From Oscillospiraceae bacterium (GTDB lineage Bacteria > Bacillota > Clostridia > Oscillospirales > Acutalibacteraceae), in assembly GCA_015065925.1 (NCBI GenBank), contig SVPL01000007.1, positions 1 to 64,000 of the forward strand: a DNA stretch of 64,000 bases, given 5' to 3'. Below are positions 18,404 to 27,621 of the stretch, piece after piece. A model generated the notes under the pieces. The model worked only from the letters and a program-made list of their open reading frames with translations. It was not told where the DNA came from and did not search any database. The position numbers were made by a program, and so were the translations under genes. Numbering within the stretch: the stretch's first letter is position 1; every line of letters starts with the position of its first letter.

Positions 18404-19735
18404 TTATTCACCCTTAGTATCACCGCGCTCGCGTATAACAAAACGAACAGGGGTGCCTTCGAGACCAAAGGTGGAGCGAATTTGATTTTCCAAATAGCGT
18501 TGATAAGAAAAATGAAACAACTCTTTACGATTGCAAAAACACACAAATGTTGGAGGTCTTGTGGAAGCCTGAGTCATATAATAAATTTTAAGACGCTTAC
18601 CCTTATCACTTGGGGGCTGAACCCTTGCGGTTGCATCTGCCAAAATATCATTGAGCATACCCGTGGAAATTCTCATTGAATTTTGTTGATGAACAAACTT
18701 AACAAGCTCAAAAAGTCTTTCAATTCTCTGACCTGTTTTAGCCGAAATAAAGATTATTGGCGCAAAGGACATAAAGGAAAAATCCTTCATAAGGCGTTTG
18801 CGATATGAGTCCATTGTGGTGCCATCCTTTTCAACCAAATCCCATTTATTAACAGCAATTATACACGCTTTTCCCTGCTCTAAGGCAAGACCTGCAACCT
18901 TTGAATCCTGCTCGGTAAAGCCCTCAGCAGCATCAAGCATAATAACGCAAACATCCGAACGGTCAATAGCCATTTTGGCTCTTAAAACGCTGTATTTTTC
19001 GATTTTATCAATAACCTTACTTTGTCTGCGAAGTCCCGCAGTATCAATAAGATTGTACTTTTGGTCACCGACTACAACCTTGGTATCAATTGCATCACGG
19101 GTGGTACCTGCAATGTTGGATACAATGAGTCTATCCTCACCCAACACCTTATTAACCAAAGAGGATTTTCCCGCGTTTGGCTTACCTATAATAGCAACAT
19201 TAATTGTATCCTGTTCTTCTTCGGTTTCTTCTCCATCGGGAAGATATTCAAAAACAGCATCAAGCAAATCACCCGTACCGTGACCGTGTGCCGCCGAAAC
19301 GGCAATAGGGTCACCCAGTCCCAAATTGTAAAACTCATAAAATTCGGGTGGAGTTCCGCCAACAGTATCACATTTATTAACGCAAAGAACAATGGGCTTT
19401 CCCGAGCGCTGAAGCATAGCCGCAATTTCCATATCTGCCGCTAAAACACCCGATTTAAGGTCGGTTATGAACATAATAACGCTTGCCATATCAATAGCCA
19501 ATGCCGCTTGTTCACGCATTTTTGATAAAATTAAATCATCTGTTTTGGGCTCAATACCACCTGTATCAACAAGGGTAATTTCTCTGCCCAGCCACTCGGC
19601 ATCGCCGAATATACGATCTCTTGTAACACCGGGAGTATCATCAACAATGGACATTCTTTGCCCAATAAGCTTATTAAACAAGGTGGATTTACCAACATTA
19701 GGTCTTCCCACAACCGCAACTATAGGTTTTGACAT
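18404..19735 (-). CDS. der: Ribosome biogenesis GTPase Der (EngA)
   Basis: Der has two tandem GTPase domains and a KH-like C-terminal domain and acts in 50S subunit assembly. Both G1 motifs (GRPNVGKST near the N-terminus, GKPNAGKSS about residue 185) and the NKCD and NKWD motifs are present. The ORF track begins three codons earlier at a GTG; I prefer the ATG of MSKPIVAVVG because AGGTG is 7 bases upstream of it. The result is 443 residues, a usual length. It starts 9 bases after the DUF512 gene. Confidence 0.95.
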   Translation of the reverse strand: MSKPIVAVVGRPNVGKSTLFNKLIGQRMSIVDDTPGVTRDRIFGDAEWLGREITLVDTGGIEPKTDDLILSKMREQAALAIDMASVIMFITDLKSGVLAADMEIAAMLQRSGKPIVLCVNKCDTVGGTPPEFYEFYNLGLGDPIAVSAAHGHGTGDLLDAVFEYLPDGEETEEEQDTINVAIIGKPNAGKSSLVNKVLGEDRLIVSNIAGTTRDAIDTKVVVGDQKYNLIDTAGLRRQSKVIDKIEKYSVLRAKMAIDRSDVCVIMLDAAEGFTEQDSKVAGLALEQGKACIIAVNKWDLVEKDGTTMDSYRKRLMKDFSFMSFAPIIFISAKTGQRIERLFELVKFVHQQNSMRISTGMLNDILADATARVQPPSDKGKRLKIYYMTQASTRPPTFVCFCNRKELFHFSYQRYLENQIRSTFGLEGTPVRFVIRERGDTKGE

Positions 19736-19744
19736 ATTTATCAC

Positions 19745-21052
19745 CTAATTTCCTAAAAGATTTGAAACAAATTCAAATCCATCATTCTCTATAATTAAAA
19801 CTTTAACATTTAAAGCCTTTTCAACCTGCTCAACGGTAACATCATCTAAAAACTTATCTTTTTCATAGCGAAGCATTGAAGCAGAAATTAAAAGGCTTTC
19901 TCCAAGCTCTTCATCCTTTAACTGCTCAATTAAATCGCCGCCCGTAACAAGCCCCGTAACCGTAATATGACCGCCGAAAAACTTGTTTTTAATAGGCTTT
20001 ACACTACAATATAAATTATGCCATTTTTTTGTGCTAATGTCAACAATATTTTTAATTAACGGATACGCCGACTCACCCGTAGCAACCGTAATTTTTCTTG
20101 TCTTTTCCAAAACGGTATCAGCAAAATCATTTTCAATTGCCGATACTGCTTCGCTCATAAAAAGAGACCACATTCCAACGCCGTTTTCCAGTTGTAAAAA
20201 ATCCTCATAATATGACACTTCGGGTATATCCCTTTCGGATAAAATATAAAACTCATCCGAACCGAAAACCTTGCGTTTGCCGTATTTTTCAAGGGTTAAA
20301 TCAGAAAATTCATTCAAAATATCCAAAACGGCGGAGGCGGTTTCTTTATTAAAGGGCTTAAGAGGAGCTAAGCCATCTCTATGCGCCGTAAGTCCAACGG
20401 GGACGGCGGCTATGCTTTGAACGGTAGGCAAGGATATTAAATCGCTTAATGACCTGCGAAGCTCATCACCGTCATTATAGTCAGGACAAAGAACCAATTG
20501 GCAGTTTATTGCAATACCTGCCTCTGCCAACCTATATAAAACGGCTAAAGACTCTCCCGCAAAACGATTATTCATCATTTTGCATCTAAGTTCAGGATTT
20601 GTAGTATGAACCGAAATATTTATAGGACTTATATGGAGCTTGATTATGCGCTCAATTTCGTGCTCTGTAATATTTGTAAGGGTAATATAATTGCCAAAAA
20701 GAAAGGAAAGTCTGGAATCATCATCCTTAAAATAAAGGGTGTCACGCATACCTTTGGGCAATTGGTCAATAAAGCAGAAGACACACTTATTTTTACAGGA
20801 GCGTTGCTCATCCATTAAATAGGTATCAAAAACCAAGCCTATTTCTTCATATTCTTCCTTTTTTATGCGATAGCTTTTAATTTTACCATTGGTTTCTACC
20901 TTTAATTTAAGACGCTTTTCATTTTGATAAAAACGATAATCAAGAACATCGCAAATTTCATTTTTATTTATCGAAATTAGTCTGCTTTCGGGCTGTATAC
21001 CCGCCTTATAAGCAGGCGAACCCTCCTCTACCGAGCGTATTAAAACCGACAT
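19745..21052 (-). CDS. DUF512 family PDZ/radical-SAM-like protein
   Basis: The 435-residue protein begins with a PDZ-like domain (about 1-65, VEEGSPAYKAGIQPES), followed by the cysteine cluster CKNKCVFCF (Cys86, 90 and 93), which resembles a radical-SAM iron-sulfur site, and the DUF512 C-terminal part (YYEDFLQLENGVGMW). The family is widespread in Clostridia, nearly always beside der, but its reaction is unknown. Here too it lies directly upstream of der. A link to ribosome or translation quality is possible from context only. Confidence 0.85.
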   Translation of the reverse strand: MSVLIRSVEEGSPAYKAGIQPESRLISINKNEICDVLDYRFYQNEKRLKLKVETNGKIKSYRIKKEEYEEIGLVFDTYLMDEQRSCKNKCVFCFIDQLPKGMRDTLYFKDDDSRLSFLFGNYITLTNITEHEIERIIKLHISPINISVHTTNPELRCKMMNNRFAGESLAVLYRLAEAGIAINCQLVLCPDYNDGDELRRSLSDLISLPTVQSIAAVPVGLTAHRDGLAPLKPFNKETASAVLDILNEFSDLTLEKYGKRKVFGSDEFYILSERDIPEVSYYEDFLQLENGVGMWSLFMSEAVSAIENDFADTVLEKTRKITVATGESAYPLIKNIVDISTKKWHNLYCSVKPIKNKFFGGHITVTGLVTGGDLIEQLKDEELGESLLISASMLRYEKDKFLDDVTVEQVEKALNVKVLIIENDGFEFVSNLLGN

Positions 21053-21082
21053 TTCTTCCCCTCCTATCCTTCATTCAAAAAC

Positions 21083-21117
21083 AAAAAAATAGAGAAGGAC
21101 AATAAGACCTTCTCTAT
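21083..21117 (-). terminator. Terminator after rpmF
   Basis: On the minus strand ATAGAGAAGG and CCTTCTCTAT form a perfect 10-bp stem around a 9-nt loop, followed by seven T residues. It ends the yceD-rpmF unit and separates it from the DUF512-der operon. Confidence 0.9.
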
Positions 21118-21136
21118 ACTTTGGACTGTCTAAAGA

Positions 21137-21316
21137 TTAAGCTTCAACCTTAACAACTTCACGACCGTCATAACGTCCGCAAGCGGGGCAAAGTCTGTGA
21201 GGTCTCTTATACTCACCGCAAGAACACTTTACAAGTGCGGGAGCAGAAATCTTCCAAACATTTGAACGTCTCTTATCGCGTCTAGCCTTTGATGTTTTTC
21301 TCTTCGGTACTGCCAT
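21137..21316 (-). CDS. rpmF: Large ribosomal subunit protein bL32
   Basis: This 59-residue protein is absent from the ORF track because of its length. It reads [19 protein letters not shown], then CSCG and CPACG zinc pairs, and ends GREVVKVEA. It is the zinc-binding (C+) form of bL32. The ATG is preceded by GGAGGCGC about 8 bases upstream, and yceD lies immediately before it, the near-universal bacterial pairing. Confidence 0.96.
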   Translation of the reverse strand: MAVPKRKTSKARRDKRRSNVWKISAPALVKCSCGEYKRPHRLCPACGRYDGREVVKVEA

Positions 21317-21340
21317 TATTCAGCGCCTCCTTATATTAAA

Positions 21341-21850
21341 TCAATCTTCTTGGTCTTGCTCTAGCAGCTTCGCCAAAACTTCCAGTCGGGGGTCAATGCT
21401 TTTGGTAACACATCCGCAGCTGCCATTGTTAAGGTTTTTGCCGCAACTCGGACAAATACCTTTGCAATCCTCACTGCAAAGATGCTTCATAGGTAAGGCT
21501 AATAAGATTTCACCAAAGCACAGTTCAAATAAATCCAGTTTTTCATCGGGAATAAGAAGAATTTCATAATCCTCCTCGCCCTCTAACTGATTTACCGCAA
21601 CACGATTGATATTAACAGTTAATTCCTTTTCGGTTAAACTGCCGCAACGGTCACAAGACTTTTTAACCACTGCCTTGCAAACCAAATCAATATGTGTTAC
21701 ATCTGCCTTATTGGAAACCTTACCAACTACCGAAACAGGTGTAGGAAAAATATACTCTCCACCATATTCCTCTTTGGAAAAATCAAGCTCAGTATCAATT
21801 TTAAGCTCACGATTTCCACCATTAAAAAAGCCTTTTAAATCAAGAACCAT
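21341..21850 (-). CDS. yceD: DUF177 domain protein (YceD family)
   Basis: YceD proteins are linked to 23S rRNA processing or accumulation and sit next to rpmF. The 169-residue product has the cysteine pair CDRCG in the middle and CSEDCKGICPSCGKNLNNGSC near the C-terminus, the DUF177 signature. It is expressed from a consensus promoter 28 bases upstream and precedes rpmF by 24 bases. Confidence 0.9.
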   Translation of the reverse strand: MVLDLKGFFNGGNRELKIDTELDFSKEEYGGEYIFPTPVSVVGKVSNKADVTHIDLVCKAVVKKSCDRCGSLTEKELTVNINRVAVNQLEGEEDYEILLIPDEKLDLFELCFGEILLALPMKHLCSEDCKGICPSCGKNLNNGSCGCVTKSIDPRLEVLAKLLEQDQED

Positions 21851-21877
21851 AGGTTCACCCCAATTGTCACAATGATT

Positions 21878-21906
21878 ATTATATTATTTTTAATCCGCTT
21901 TGTCAA
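21878..21906 (-). promoter_or_regulatory. SigmaA promoter for yceD-rpmF
   Basis: Minus strand TTGACA, 17-base spacer, TATAAT: a perfect match to the vegetative consensus, placed 28 bases upstream of the yceD ATG. Confidence 0.88.
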
Positions 21907-22035
21907 GCAAAAAATACTATTTTTACGCGGTTTTATGCATTTTTTTCATTTTTGGCAAAAAAAGTATGATTTTTAATGCCCGTTTCGTAATATTGCTCAG
22001 TATATTGTGTAAAAACAAGTGATTAAACACAATAA

Positions 22036-22599
22036 TTATGTTGTTTTCCTTGCGATGAATGGTTTAATTCGCTTGGATATCACCGCAGTTAATATGCAAA
22101 ATGCAAAATCGGTTGGTATAAAAACCACAAAGCCCATTAATAAAACAGAGCCTAAATCTAAAACCTCGCCGAAATAAAAAACACTTAACAAAATGTAGTA
22201 AATTAATCCAAAGGTATAAACCGTAACAAAGCCAACAAAATTTGCAAAAATATACCGTGCAAGCGTTGGTTTGCCTTTATGTGAAATAGCGCTTATTATA
22301 ACAGATGCAAAAATAAATCCCACAATATACCCAAAAGTGGGGTTTAAAACATAACTAAATCCCCCACTGCCCGAAAAAACGGGAAGTCCCAAAAGACCCA
22401 TAGCGGTATAAATCAGTAATGTTATTGCTGCATTTTTGGGCAATAATATTTGCCCTGCAAGCAGTACAAACATAAACTGCAAGGTGATTGGTACTGCGCC
22501 GAGTGGGATTTTGATAAATGCTCCCACCGTAATAAGCGCAATAAAAAGGGCACTTAAAATCAAATCATAGGTTGTAAAAAAATGTTTTTTAGTATTCAT
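22036..22599 (-). CDS. bioY: Biotin transporter BioY (ECF S-component)
   Basis: BioY is the substrate-binding membrane subunit that takes up biotin, alone or with the shared ECF ATPases and T-subunit. The 187-residue protein has six hydrophobic segments, with the BioY motifs GAFIKIPLGAVPITLQFMFVLLAG and GLLGLPVFSGSGGFSYVLNPTFGYIVGF. No bio synthesis genes and no EcfAT genes are in the window, so it is probably a salvage transporter using a remote energizing module. I saw no BirA-like operator nearby. Confidence 0.93.
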   Translation of the reverse strand: MNTKKHFFTTYDLILSALFIALITVGAFIKIPLGAVPITLQFMFVLLAGQILLPKNAAITLLIYTAMGLLGLPVFSGSGGFSYVLNPTFGYIVGFIFASVIISAISHKGKPTLARYIFANFVGFVTVYTFGLIYYILLSVFYFGEVLDLGSVLLMGFVVFIPTDFAFCILTAVISKRIKPFIARKTT

Positions 22600-22628
22600 A
22601 AATTATATAATACCATAAAAAGAATAAT

Positions 22629-22661
22629 ACTTCCCTCTGTTATATAAAGGTAGAGGGAAGT
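22629..22661 (-). terminator. Terminator between the coiled-coil gene and bioY
   Basis: ACTTCCCTCT and AGAGGGAAGT form a perfect 10-bp stem; on the minus strand it is followed by a T-rich run (ATTATTCTTTTTA). It lies 20 bases after the stop of the gene at 22681. Confidence 0.75.
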
Positions 22662-22680
22662 TATGTTTGAAACTTTAGAA

Positions 22681-23148
22681 TTATTTATTTGTAGGCTGTG
22701 CGGCGGGGATTTGCTGTTTTAAAGATGCACGAGTTTTGCGGATTTCTGCAAGATTAGCAGTAAGGCCATCATCACAGCGACGCATAAGGTCATCAACAAA
22801 ATCCTGAGCTGCTTTACGCATTTCTCTGCTCTTGGTTTGTGCTGCAGAGATAATCTCACCTGCTTTTTCCTGTGCAAGACGGGTGATTTCCTCTTGAGCA
22901 ATCAAGGCTTTTGCGCGCTCCTCAGCATTGCGGATAATTGCATCTGCTTCCTTTTTAGCGTTTGTGATAATATCGGCACGGTCAGCTACAATACCTCTTG
23001 CCTGCTTGATTTCGCTGGGCATATTAAGGCGAAGCTCATCAATAAGCGCGCGAATTTTTTCAACATCTACAACTGTTTTTCTACCAAAAAGCTTAGTACC
23101 GTCATCCAACGCTTCATCAATCTGTTCAAGTAATTCTTCCATGTTCAT
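22681..23148 (-). CDS. Coiled-coil, V-type ATPase subunit H-like protein
   Basis: The 155-residue soluble protein is mostly charged helix: a long Ala/Glu/Lys-rich coiled coil (about 55-125, with ITNAKKEADAIIRNAEERAKAL). It resembles the peripheral-stalk/DivIVA-like proteins that pipelines often label ATPase or V-ATPase subunit H, but no ATP synthase genes are near and the role is unknown. The position after rsmD-coaD recurs in Clostridia, as I recall. The ORF track starts nine codons earlier; I chose the ATG of MNMEELLEQ because AAAGGAAG lies upstream of it. Confidence 0.7.
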   Translation of the reverse strand: MNMEELLEQIDEALDDGTKLFGRKTVVDVEKIRALIDELRLNMPSEIKQARGIVADRADIITNAKKEADAIIRNAEERAKALIAQEEITRLAQEKAGEIISAAQTKSREMRKAAQDFVDDLMRRCDDGLTANLAEIRKTRASLKQQIPAAQPTNK

Positions 23149-23178
23149 AAATAAATACTTCCTTTCATAATACAAAAA

Positions 23179-23667
23179 TTATTGATTTTTTAATCTCTCT
23201 ACGATTTTTTCTGCAAGCTCCTTCGGAACAAAATCCGAAATATCCCCACCCATACTGCCGATTTGCTTAACCATACTGGAGCTTAAGTACATATTTTCTG
23301 CTCTTGTAGTTAAAAAGACAGTTTCGGTATTGGGATTAAGTTTTTTATTGGTAAGCGCCATCTGAAACTCATATTCAAAGTCAGACATTGCGCGTAAACC
23401 CTTAACAATTGCGCCCGCGCCGATTTTTTTTGTATAGTCGGCAAGCAGTCCTTCAAAGGAATCAACGCGAACATTTTTAAGCTCTGCCGTTGCCTGCCTT
23501 AGCATTTCTTTGCGTTCCTCAACCGTAAAACAGGGTGATTTGGCACAGTTTTGCATTACAACAACCACAACCTCTGAAAACATTTGGGCGGCTCTGCTTA
23601 TAATATCAATATGTCCTACCGTTACAGGGTCAAAGCTGCCGGGACAAACGGCTATTATATCATTCAT
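23179..23667 (-). CDS. coaD: Phosphopantetheine adenylyltransferase
   Basis: CoaD adenylates 4'-phosphopantetheine to dephospho-CoA, the penultimate step of CoA synthesis. The nucleotidyltransferase motif is seen in CPGSFDPVTVGHIDII, with YLSSSMVKQIGSMGGDISDFVP near the C-terminus. The start chosen is MNDIIAVCPG, not the ORF-track start 11 codons earlier: this ATG overlaps the rsmD stop (ATGAATGA) and has AAAGGGTG upstream. The product is 162 residues, the normal size. Confidence 0.96.
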   Translation of the reverse strand: MNDIIAVCPGSFDPVTVGHIDIISRAAQMFSEVVVVVMQNCAKSPCFTVEERKEMLRQATAELKNVRVDSFEGLLADYTKKIGAGAIVKGLRAMSDFEYEFQMALTNKKLNPNTETVFLTTRAENMYLSSSMVKQIGSMGGDISDFVPKELAEKIVERLKNQ

Positions 23668-24211
23668 CCAAAGCACCCTTTCTTGCATAGAAGGTAACAA
23701 AAACCTTTCCGTAACGATATTGTTTTTTTATTTTGAACTCGTCAACCTCGTCGGGTAAAGCCTGCTCTTTAGGATGCTCACAGATTATAATACCAAAATC
23801 CTTAACATTTTTTTGAACAAGCTTTAATGCTTTTTCTAAAGCTCCCGAAGCATATGGCGGATCTAAAAATACATAGTCAAATTTTTCGGTCATACCAAGC
23901 AAAACTGCGGTATAATCTCCCCTGATAACCTTTGCTTTATCAGCAAGCTCGGTGGTTTTTAGATTTTTGTTGATATGGTCAATGGAAATGGGGCTTTGGT
24001 CTACAAAAACAGCCTTTTCGGCGCCTCGACTAAGGGCTTCAATTCCAAGCTGTCCCGAACCTGCAAACAGGTCTAAAACGGCTCTGCCTTCAATATCAAA
24101 CTGAATGGCACTAAACAAAGCCTCTTTAACCCTTTCAGGGGTTGGGCGAACATCCATACCCTCGGCGGTGATTAATTTTTTTCCACGCGCTGTGCCGGTA
24201 ATAACTCGCAT
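23660..24211 (-). CDS. rsmD: 16S rRNA m2G966 methyltransferase RsmD
   Basis: RsmD methylates G966 of 16S rRNA using SAM. The 183-residue protein shows MRVITGTARGKKL at the start, the SAM loop DLFAGSGQLGIEALSRGA and the catalytic DPPYAS. It overlaps coaD by 8 bases, the conserved rsmD-coaD pair. Confidence 0.95.
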   Translation of the reverse strand: MRVITGTARGKKLITAEGMDVRPTPERVKEALFSAIQFDIEGRAVLDLFAGSGQLGIEALSRGAEKAVFVDQSPISIDHINKNLKTTELADKAKVIRGDYTAVLLGMTEKFDYVFLDPPYASGALEKALKLVQKNVKDFGIIICEHPKEQALPDEVDEFKIKKQYRYGKVFVTFYARKGALDE

Positions 24212-24262
24212 ATTTCTCTCCTACCTATATTATTACAGATAAACTGCGATTTGTCAACACCT

Positions 24263-24997
24263 CTAATCACGAGGCTTGTAAACATTTGTACGGTTTTTAT
24301 GATTATTTTTACGCTTAGCTTTTTCGGTAGCAGAAAGTTTTTTCCTTTTTGGAGGATTTAAATCATCTGTATCGGAATATAACTCCTCTGCTTCTACAAA
24401 TGCCTTTCTGTTAACGAAAACAAGGGCACCAACCGAACCCAAAATCAACAATATGGGTATCCAGATTAAAATCCACAAAAGACTTGTATAGTCTGTGATA
24501 TTTTTATTATCCTTTTTCTCGGTTGTACCTGCGCTAACAAGCTGAGAGGAGTCTTCATCCTCACCGTCGCCCCAGCCTGAGGTATCGGCTTCATCATCAA
24601 CATAGCCACCTATATTTCCATAGCTGGGCTTTTTGGATGAAGTTTTGCTCGAAGAAGTATCTTCAGAATCCGACTCATCTTCATCACCCGATGTAATTTC
24701 AGAGCTGCCCGATAAATCCGATTCGGCTGAGCTTAAATCACCGCTTTCATTTTCATCTTCCAAATCACTTGATAAATCAGAAGAATTTTCGCCATCAACA
24801 TTGGAAGAAGAACCTTCGGTATCGCTTGACTCGGTTTCGGAAGGTGTGCTTGAGCTTGTTGTAACCGTTTCTTGTGACGATGTAGAAGTGGTTGAGCTTG
24901 TATTATCTACCCCTGTAGCCAATGCGCTTAAAGAAAAGCAAAGCACAAGCAAACAAACAGAAATAACCAAATAAAGTTTTTTATTAAGACTTTTCAT
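24263..24997 (-). CDS. Secreted acidic Ser/Thr-rich protein with C-terminal membrane anchor
   Basis: I do not recognise a family. The 244-residue protein has a signal peptide (residues 1-28, ending ALATG), then a low-complexity Ser/Thr/Glu/Asp stalk (about 30-160), one membrane helix (about 172-194, SLLWILIWIPILLILGSVGALV) and a basic cytoplasmic tail rich in Lys, Arg and Asn. The layout suggests a surface stalk anchored in the membrane with a nucleic-acid- or lipid-contacting tail. It lies between proS and rsmD on the same strand; no functional link is evident. Confidence 0.75.
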   Translation of the reverse strand: MKSLNKKLYLVISVCLLVLCFSLSALATGVDNTSSTTSTSSQETVTTSSSTPSETESSDTEGSSSNVDGENSSDLSSDLEDENESGDLSSAESDLSGSSEITSGDEDESDSEDTSSSKTSSKKPSYGNIGGYVDDEADTSGWGDGEDEDSSQLVSAGTTEKKDNKNITDYTSLLWILIWIPILLILGSVGALVFVNRKAFVEAEELYSDTDDLNPPKRKKLSATEKAKRKNNHKNRTNVYKPRD

Positions 24998-25013
24998 TTA
25001 AAAATCACCTTGT

Positions 25014-26453
25014 TTAATATGCTTTGCCCCAGTAAACCAATTTTTTGGCAGGTTTACCGCAACAAACACATTTATCAGAAATAACCTCTTGTTCTAAAGG
25101 CATACAGCGAGAACCTGCGCCTGTTTCTTCCTTAACCTTGTCCTCACACGCCTCATCCTCGCACCACATAGCCTTAATAAAGCCATCGCCCTTTTCAGCC
25201 AAAACATTTTTGATTTCTTCAATAGAGGTACAGGCATAGGTGCGGTTTTCTCTGTTTTTAAGAGCTTTTTCATAAAGCCCCTTATGAACCTCTGCCAACA
25301 GCTCGGGGATTTTTGTTTCAAGCTCGTCCAAGCTTACGAAATATTTTTCTCTGTTGTCTCTGCGAACGATAACGCACTGATTATTTTCAATATCCTTAGG
25401 GCCGATTTCCAAACGGAGAGGAACGCCCTTCATTTCATATTCGGCAAATTTCCATCCCGGAGATTGGTCGCTCTTATCGGTTTTAACGCGGCAGATGTTT
25501 TTAATTCTTGCCTCTAACTCCTCTGCCTTTTCTATAACGCCCGGTTTATGAGCAGCGATAGGAATAATAACAAGCTGAGTGGGGGCAACTGCGGGAGGTA
25601 AAACAAGACCGTTATCATCACCGTGAGTCATAATAATTGCGCCGATAAGACGGGTTGTAACACCCCAGGAGGTTTGATGGGGATGCTCTAATTTATTTTC
25701 CTTATTAGCATACTGAATACCAAAAGCCTTAGCAAAGCCATCACCGAAATAGTGAGATGTACCTGCCTGAAGGGCTTTACCGTCATGCATTAAAGCCTCA
25801 ATAGCGTAGGTTGAAACGGCACCTGCGAATTTATCACTTTCGGTCTTCTTGCCCTTAACAACAGGCATTGCAAGATAGTTTTCGCAAAAATCGGCATAAA
25901 CATTAAGCATACGCTCGGTTTCTTCAATAGCCTCATTAGCGGTTGCGTGGATTGTATGTCCCTCCTGCCATAAAAACTCTCTTGAACGAAGGAAGGGACG
26001 GGTGGTTTTCTCCCAACGAACAACACTTACCCACTGATTGTAAAGCTTGGGAAGGTCGCGGTGAGAATGGATTATATTTGCATAATGCTCACAGAAAAGT
26101 GTTTCGGAGGTGGGACGAACACAAAGACGCTCCTCCAGCTTCTCGCTACCGCCGTGGGTAACCCAGGCAACCTCGGGAGCGAAGCCTTCAACATGGTCTT
26201 TTTCCTTTTGGAGCAAGCTTTCGGGAATAAACATAGGCATACAAACATTTTCGTGACCTGTTGCCTTAAACATTCCGTCTAAAATTCTTTGCATATTCTC
26301 CCATATAGCATAACCATAAGGTCTTATAACCATACAGCCCTTAACGCTGGTATATTCAATAAGCTCTGCTTTTTTAACAATATCGGTATACCATTTGGCA
26401 AAGTCTTCATCCATTGCCGTAATATCTTTTACCATTTTTTCATTGCTTGCCAT
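25014..26453 (-). CDS. proS: Prolyl-tRNA synthetase (ProS type 3, archaeal-like)
   Basis: Charges tRNA-Pro with proline. The 479-residue protein is the short form without the editing insertion: class II motif 2 is in [26 protein letters not shown] (part), followed by the anticodon domain and a C-terminal zinc domain ([18 protein letters not shown]). This archaeal/eukaryal-like type is common in Clostridia. The ORF track starts 18 codons upstream; I chose [12 protein letters not shown] because AGAGG precedes it and the promoter is about 70 bases upstream. The leader is too short for a T-box. Confidence 0.95.
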   Translation of the reverse strand: MASNEKMVKDITAMDEDFAKWYTDIVKKAELIEYTSVKGCMVIRPYGYAIWENMQRILDGMFKATGHENVCMPMFIPESLLQKEKDHVEGFAPEVAWVTHGGSEKLEERLCVRPTSETLFCEHYANIIHSHRDLPKLYNQWVSVVRWEKTTRPFLRSREFLWQEGHTIHATANEAIEETERMLNVYADFCENYLAMPVVKGKKTESDKFAGAVSTYAIEALMHDGKALQAGTSHYFGDGFAKAFGIQYANKENKLEHPHQTSWGVTTRLIGAIIMTHGDDNGLVLPPAVAPTQLVIIPIAAHKPGVIEKAEELEARIKNICRVKTDKSDQSPGWKFAEYEMKGVPLRLEIGPKDIENNQCVIVRRDNREKYFVSLDELETKIPELLAEVHKGLYEKALKNRENRTYACTSIEEIKNVLAEKGDGFIKAMWCEDEACEDKVKEETGAGSRCMPLEQEVISDKCVCCGKPAKKLVYWGKAY

Positions 26454-26522
26454 AACTTTTAAACCTCTGTTTATATTATTTTCCCCATATAGACATAAGG
26501 GACACAAGTATACTATTTTACT

Positions 26523-26551
26523 ATTATATTAGATTTTGTCGCATTTTGCAA
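26523..26551 (-). promoter_or_regulatory. SigmaA promoter for proS
   Basis: Minus strand TTGCAA, 17 bases, TATAAT, ending 70 bases upstream of the chosen proS start. Confidence 0.75.
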
Positions 26552-26589
26552 TAGTTTTATTGTAAAAATGTAAAAAATATAAATTACAC

Positions 26590-26618
26590 TTTAAAAAATT
26601 GAAATTTTATGATAAAAT
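26590..26618 (+). promoter_or_regulatory. Possible promoter for the RluA-family gene
   Basis: TTTAAA, 17 bases, TAAAAT, about 29 bases before the ATG; the -35 element is weak. The region is divergent from proS. Confidence 0.4.
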
Positions 26619-26646
26619 ATAGTAAATTGTTTTTTGGAGAGATAAA

Positions 26647-27615
26647 ATGTTACGCTATGAAATAGGTAAAAATGATGCGGGAATGAGAATGGATAAGTTA
26701 ATTCAAAAGCTTATGCCAACTCTACCTAAATCACTTATGTACAAATACATTAGAATGAAAAAAATCAAGCTTAACGGCAAACGCACCGATATTGCCTTTA
26801 AGCCACAGATCGGCGATGTTATTGAAGCCTACATACCCGATGAATTCGGCGCTAAAGTTGAGCCAAAATACGACTTTTTATCGGCATCCGACAAAATTGA
26901 TGTGGTTTATGAGGATGAAAACATACTTTTGGTTGATAAAAAGCAGGGGCTTTTGGTTCACCCCGACAAAAACGAATATCGTGACACTCTTATCTCAAGA
27001 ATTTGCCACTATCTGTATAAAAAGGGTGAATATAATCCCGCTGAGGAAAACAGCTTCTCCCCCGCCCTTGCCAACAGAATAGACCGCAACACAGGCGGAA
27101 TTGTTATTGCGGCAAAAAATGCGGCGGCACTTAAAATTCTTTGCGATAAAATAAAAACCCGTGAACTTGACAAGCGTTACCTTGCCATAGTTCACGGAAG
27201 ATTAAAACAAAAAGAAGGGTTACTTGAAGGATTTTTGTTCAAAGATGAAGAAAAAAATCAAGTATTTTTAGAAAAGAAAAAGACCGACAGCAACAAAACG
27301 GTAAAAACCAAATATAAGGTTTTGGCAGAAAAGGATAATTTATCACTGGTTGAGGTTGAGCTTATAACGGGACGAACCCACCAGATAAGAGCCCATTTTG
27401 CATCAATCGGTCATCCCCTGCTTGGTGATGGTAAATACGGCAAGCTTAAAGAAGATAAAAAGTTAGGTTTTTCAAAACAAACCCTCTATTCTTATAAGCT
27501 GACCTTTAAATTCACCGAAGATGCCGATATTTTAAACTACCTAAATAATAAAACCTTTAGCGTAAATTCGGTTTGGTTTGCAGAGAAGCTTTTTGGGTTT
27601 AATAAGGATAAATAA
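26647..27615 (+). CDS. RluA-family rRNA/tRNA pseudouridine synthase
   Basis: The 322-residue protein has an N-terminal S4-like RNA-binding domain (about 12-75), then the RluA catalytic domain with the aspartate motif in NRIDRNTGGIVIAAK and the GRTHQIRAHFASIGHPLLGD motif. It isomerises uridine in rRNA or tRNA; RluC/RluD-type is most likely but the exact site cannot be told. TTGGAGAG precedes the ATG by 7 bases. Its stop lies 6 bases from the convergent dsdA stop. Confidence 0.9.
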   Translation: MLRYEIGKNDAGMRMDKLIQKLMPTLPKSLMYKYIRMKKIKLNGKRTDIAFKPQIGDVIEAYIPDEFGAKVEPKYDFLSASDKIDVVYEDENILLVDKKQGLLVHPDKNEYRDTLISRICHYLYKKGEYNPAEENSFSPALANRIDRNTGGIVIAAKNAAALKILCDKIKTRELDKRYLAIVHGRLKQKEGLLEGFLFKDEEKNQVFLEKKKTDSNKTVKTKYKVLAEKDNLSLVEVELITGRTHQIRAHFASIGHPLLGDGKYGKLKEDKKLGFSKQTLYSYKLTFKFTEDADILNYLNNKTFSVNSVWFAEKLFGFNKDK

Positions 27616-27621
27616 CATAAT

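Noticed and set aside
18798-19444. Two long plus-strand ORFs (161 and 140 aa) opposite der
   Set aside because: They mirror the conserved GTPase sequence on the other strand and overlap each other in two frames.
22600-22680. Possible biotin operator (BirA box) upstream of bioY
   Set aside because: No TTGTNAACC/GGTTNACAA-type palindrome was found in the region.
26454-26646. Possible T-box or other riboswitch upstream of proS
   Set aside because: The promoter leaves a leader of only about 60 nucleotides without a specifier loop or T-box sequence.
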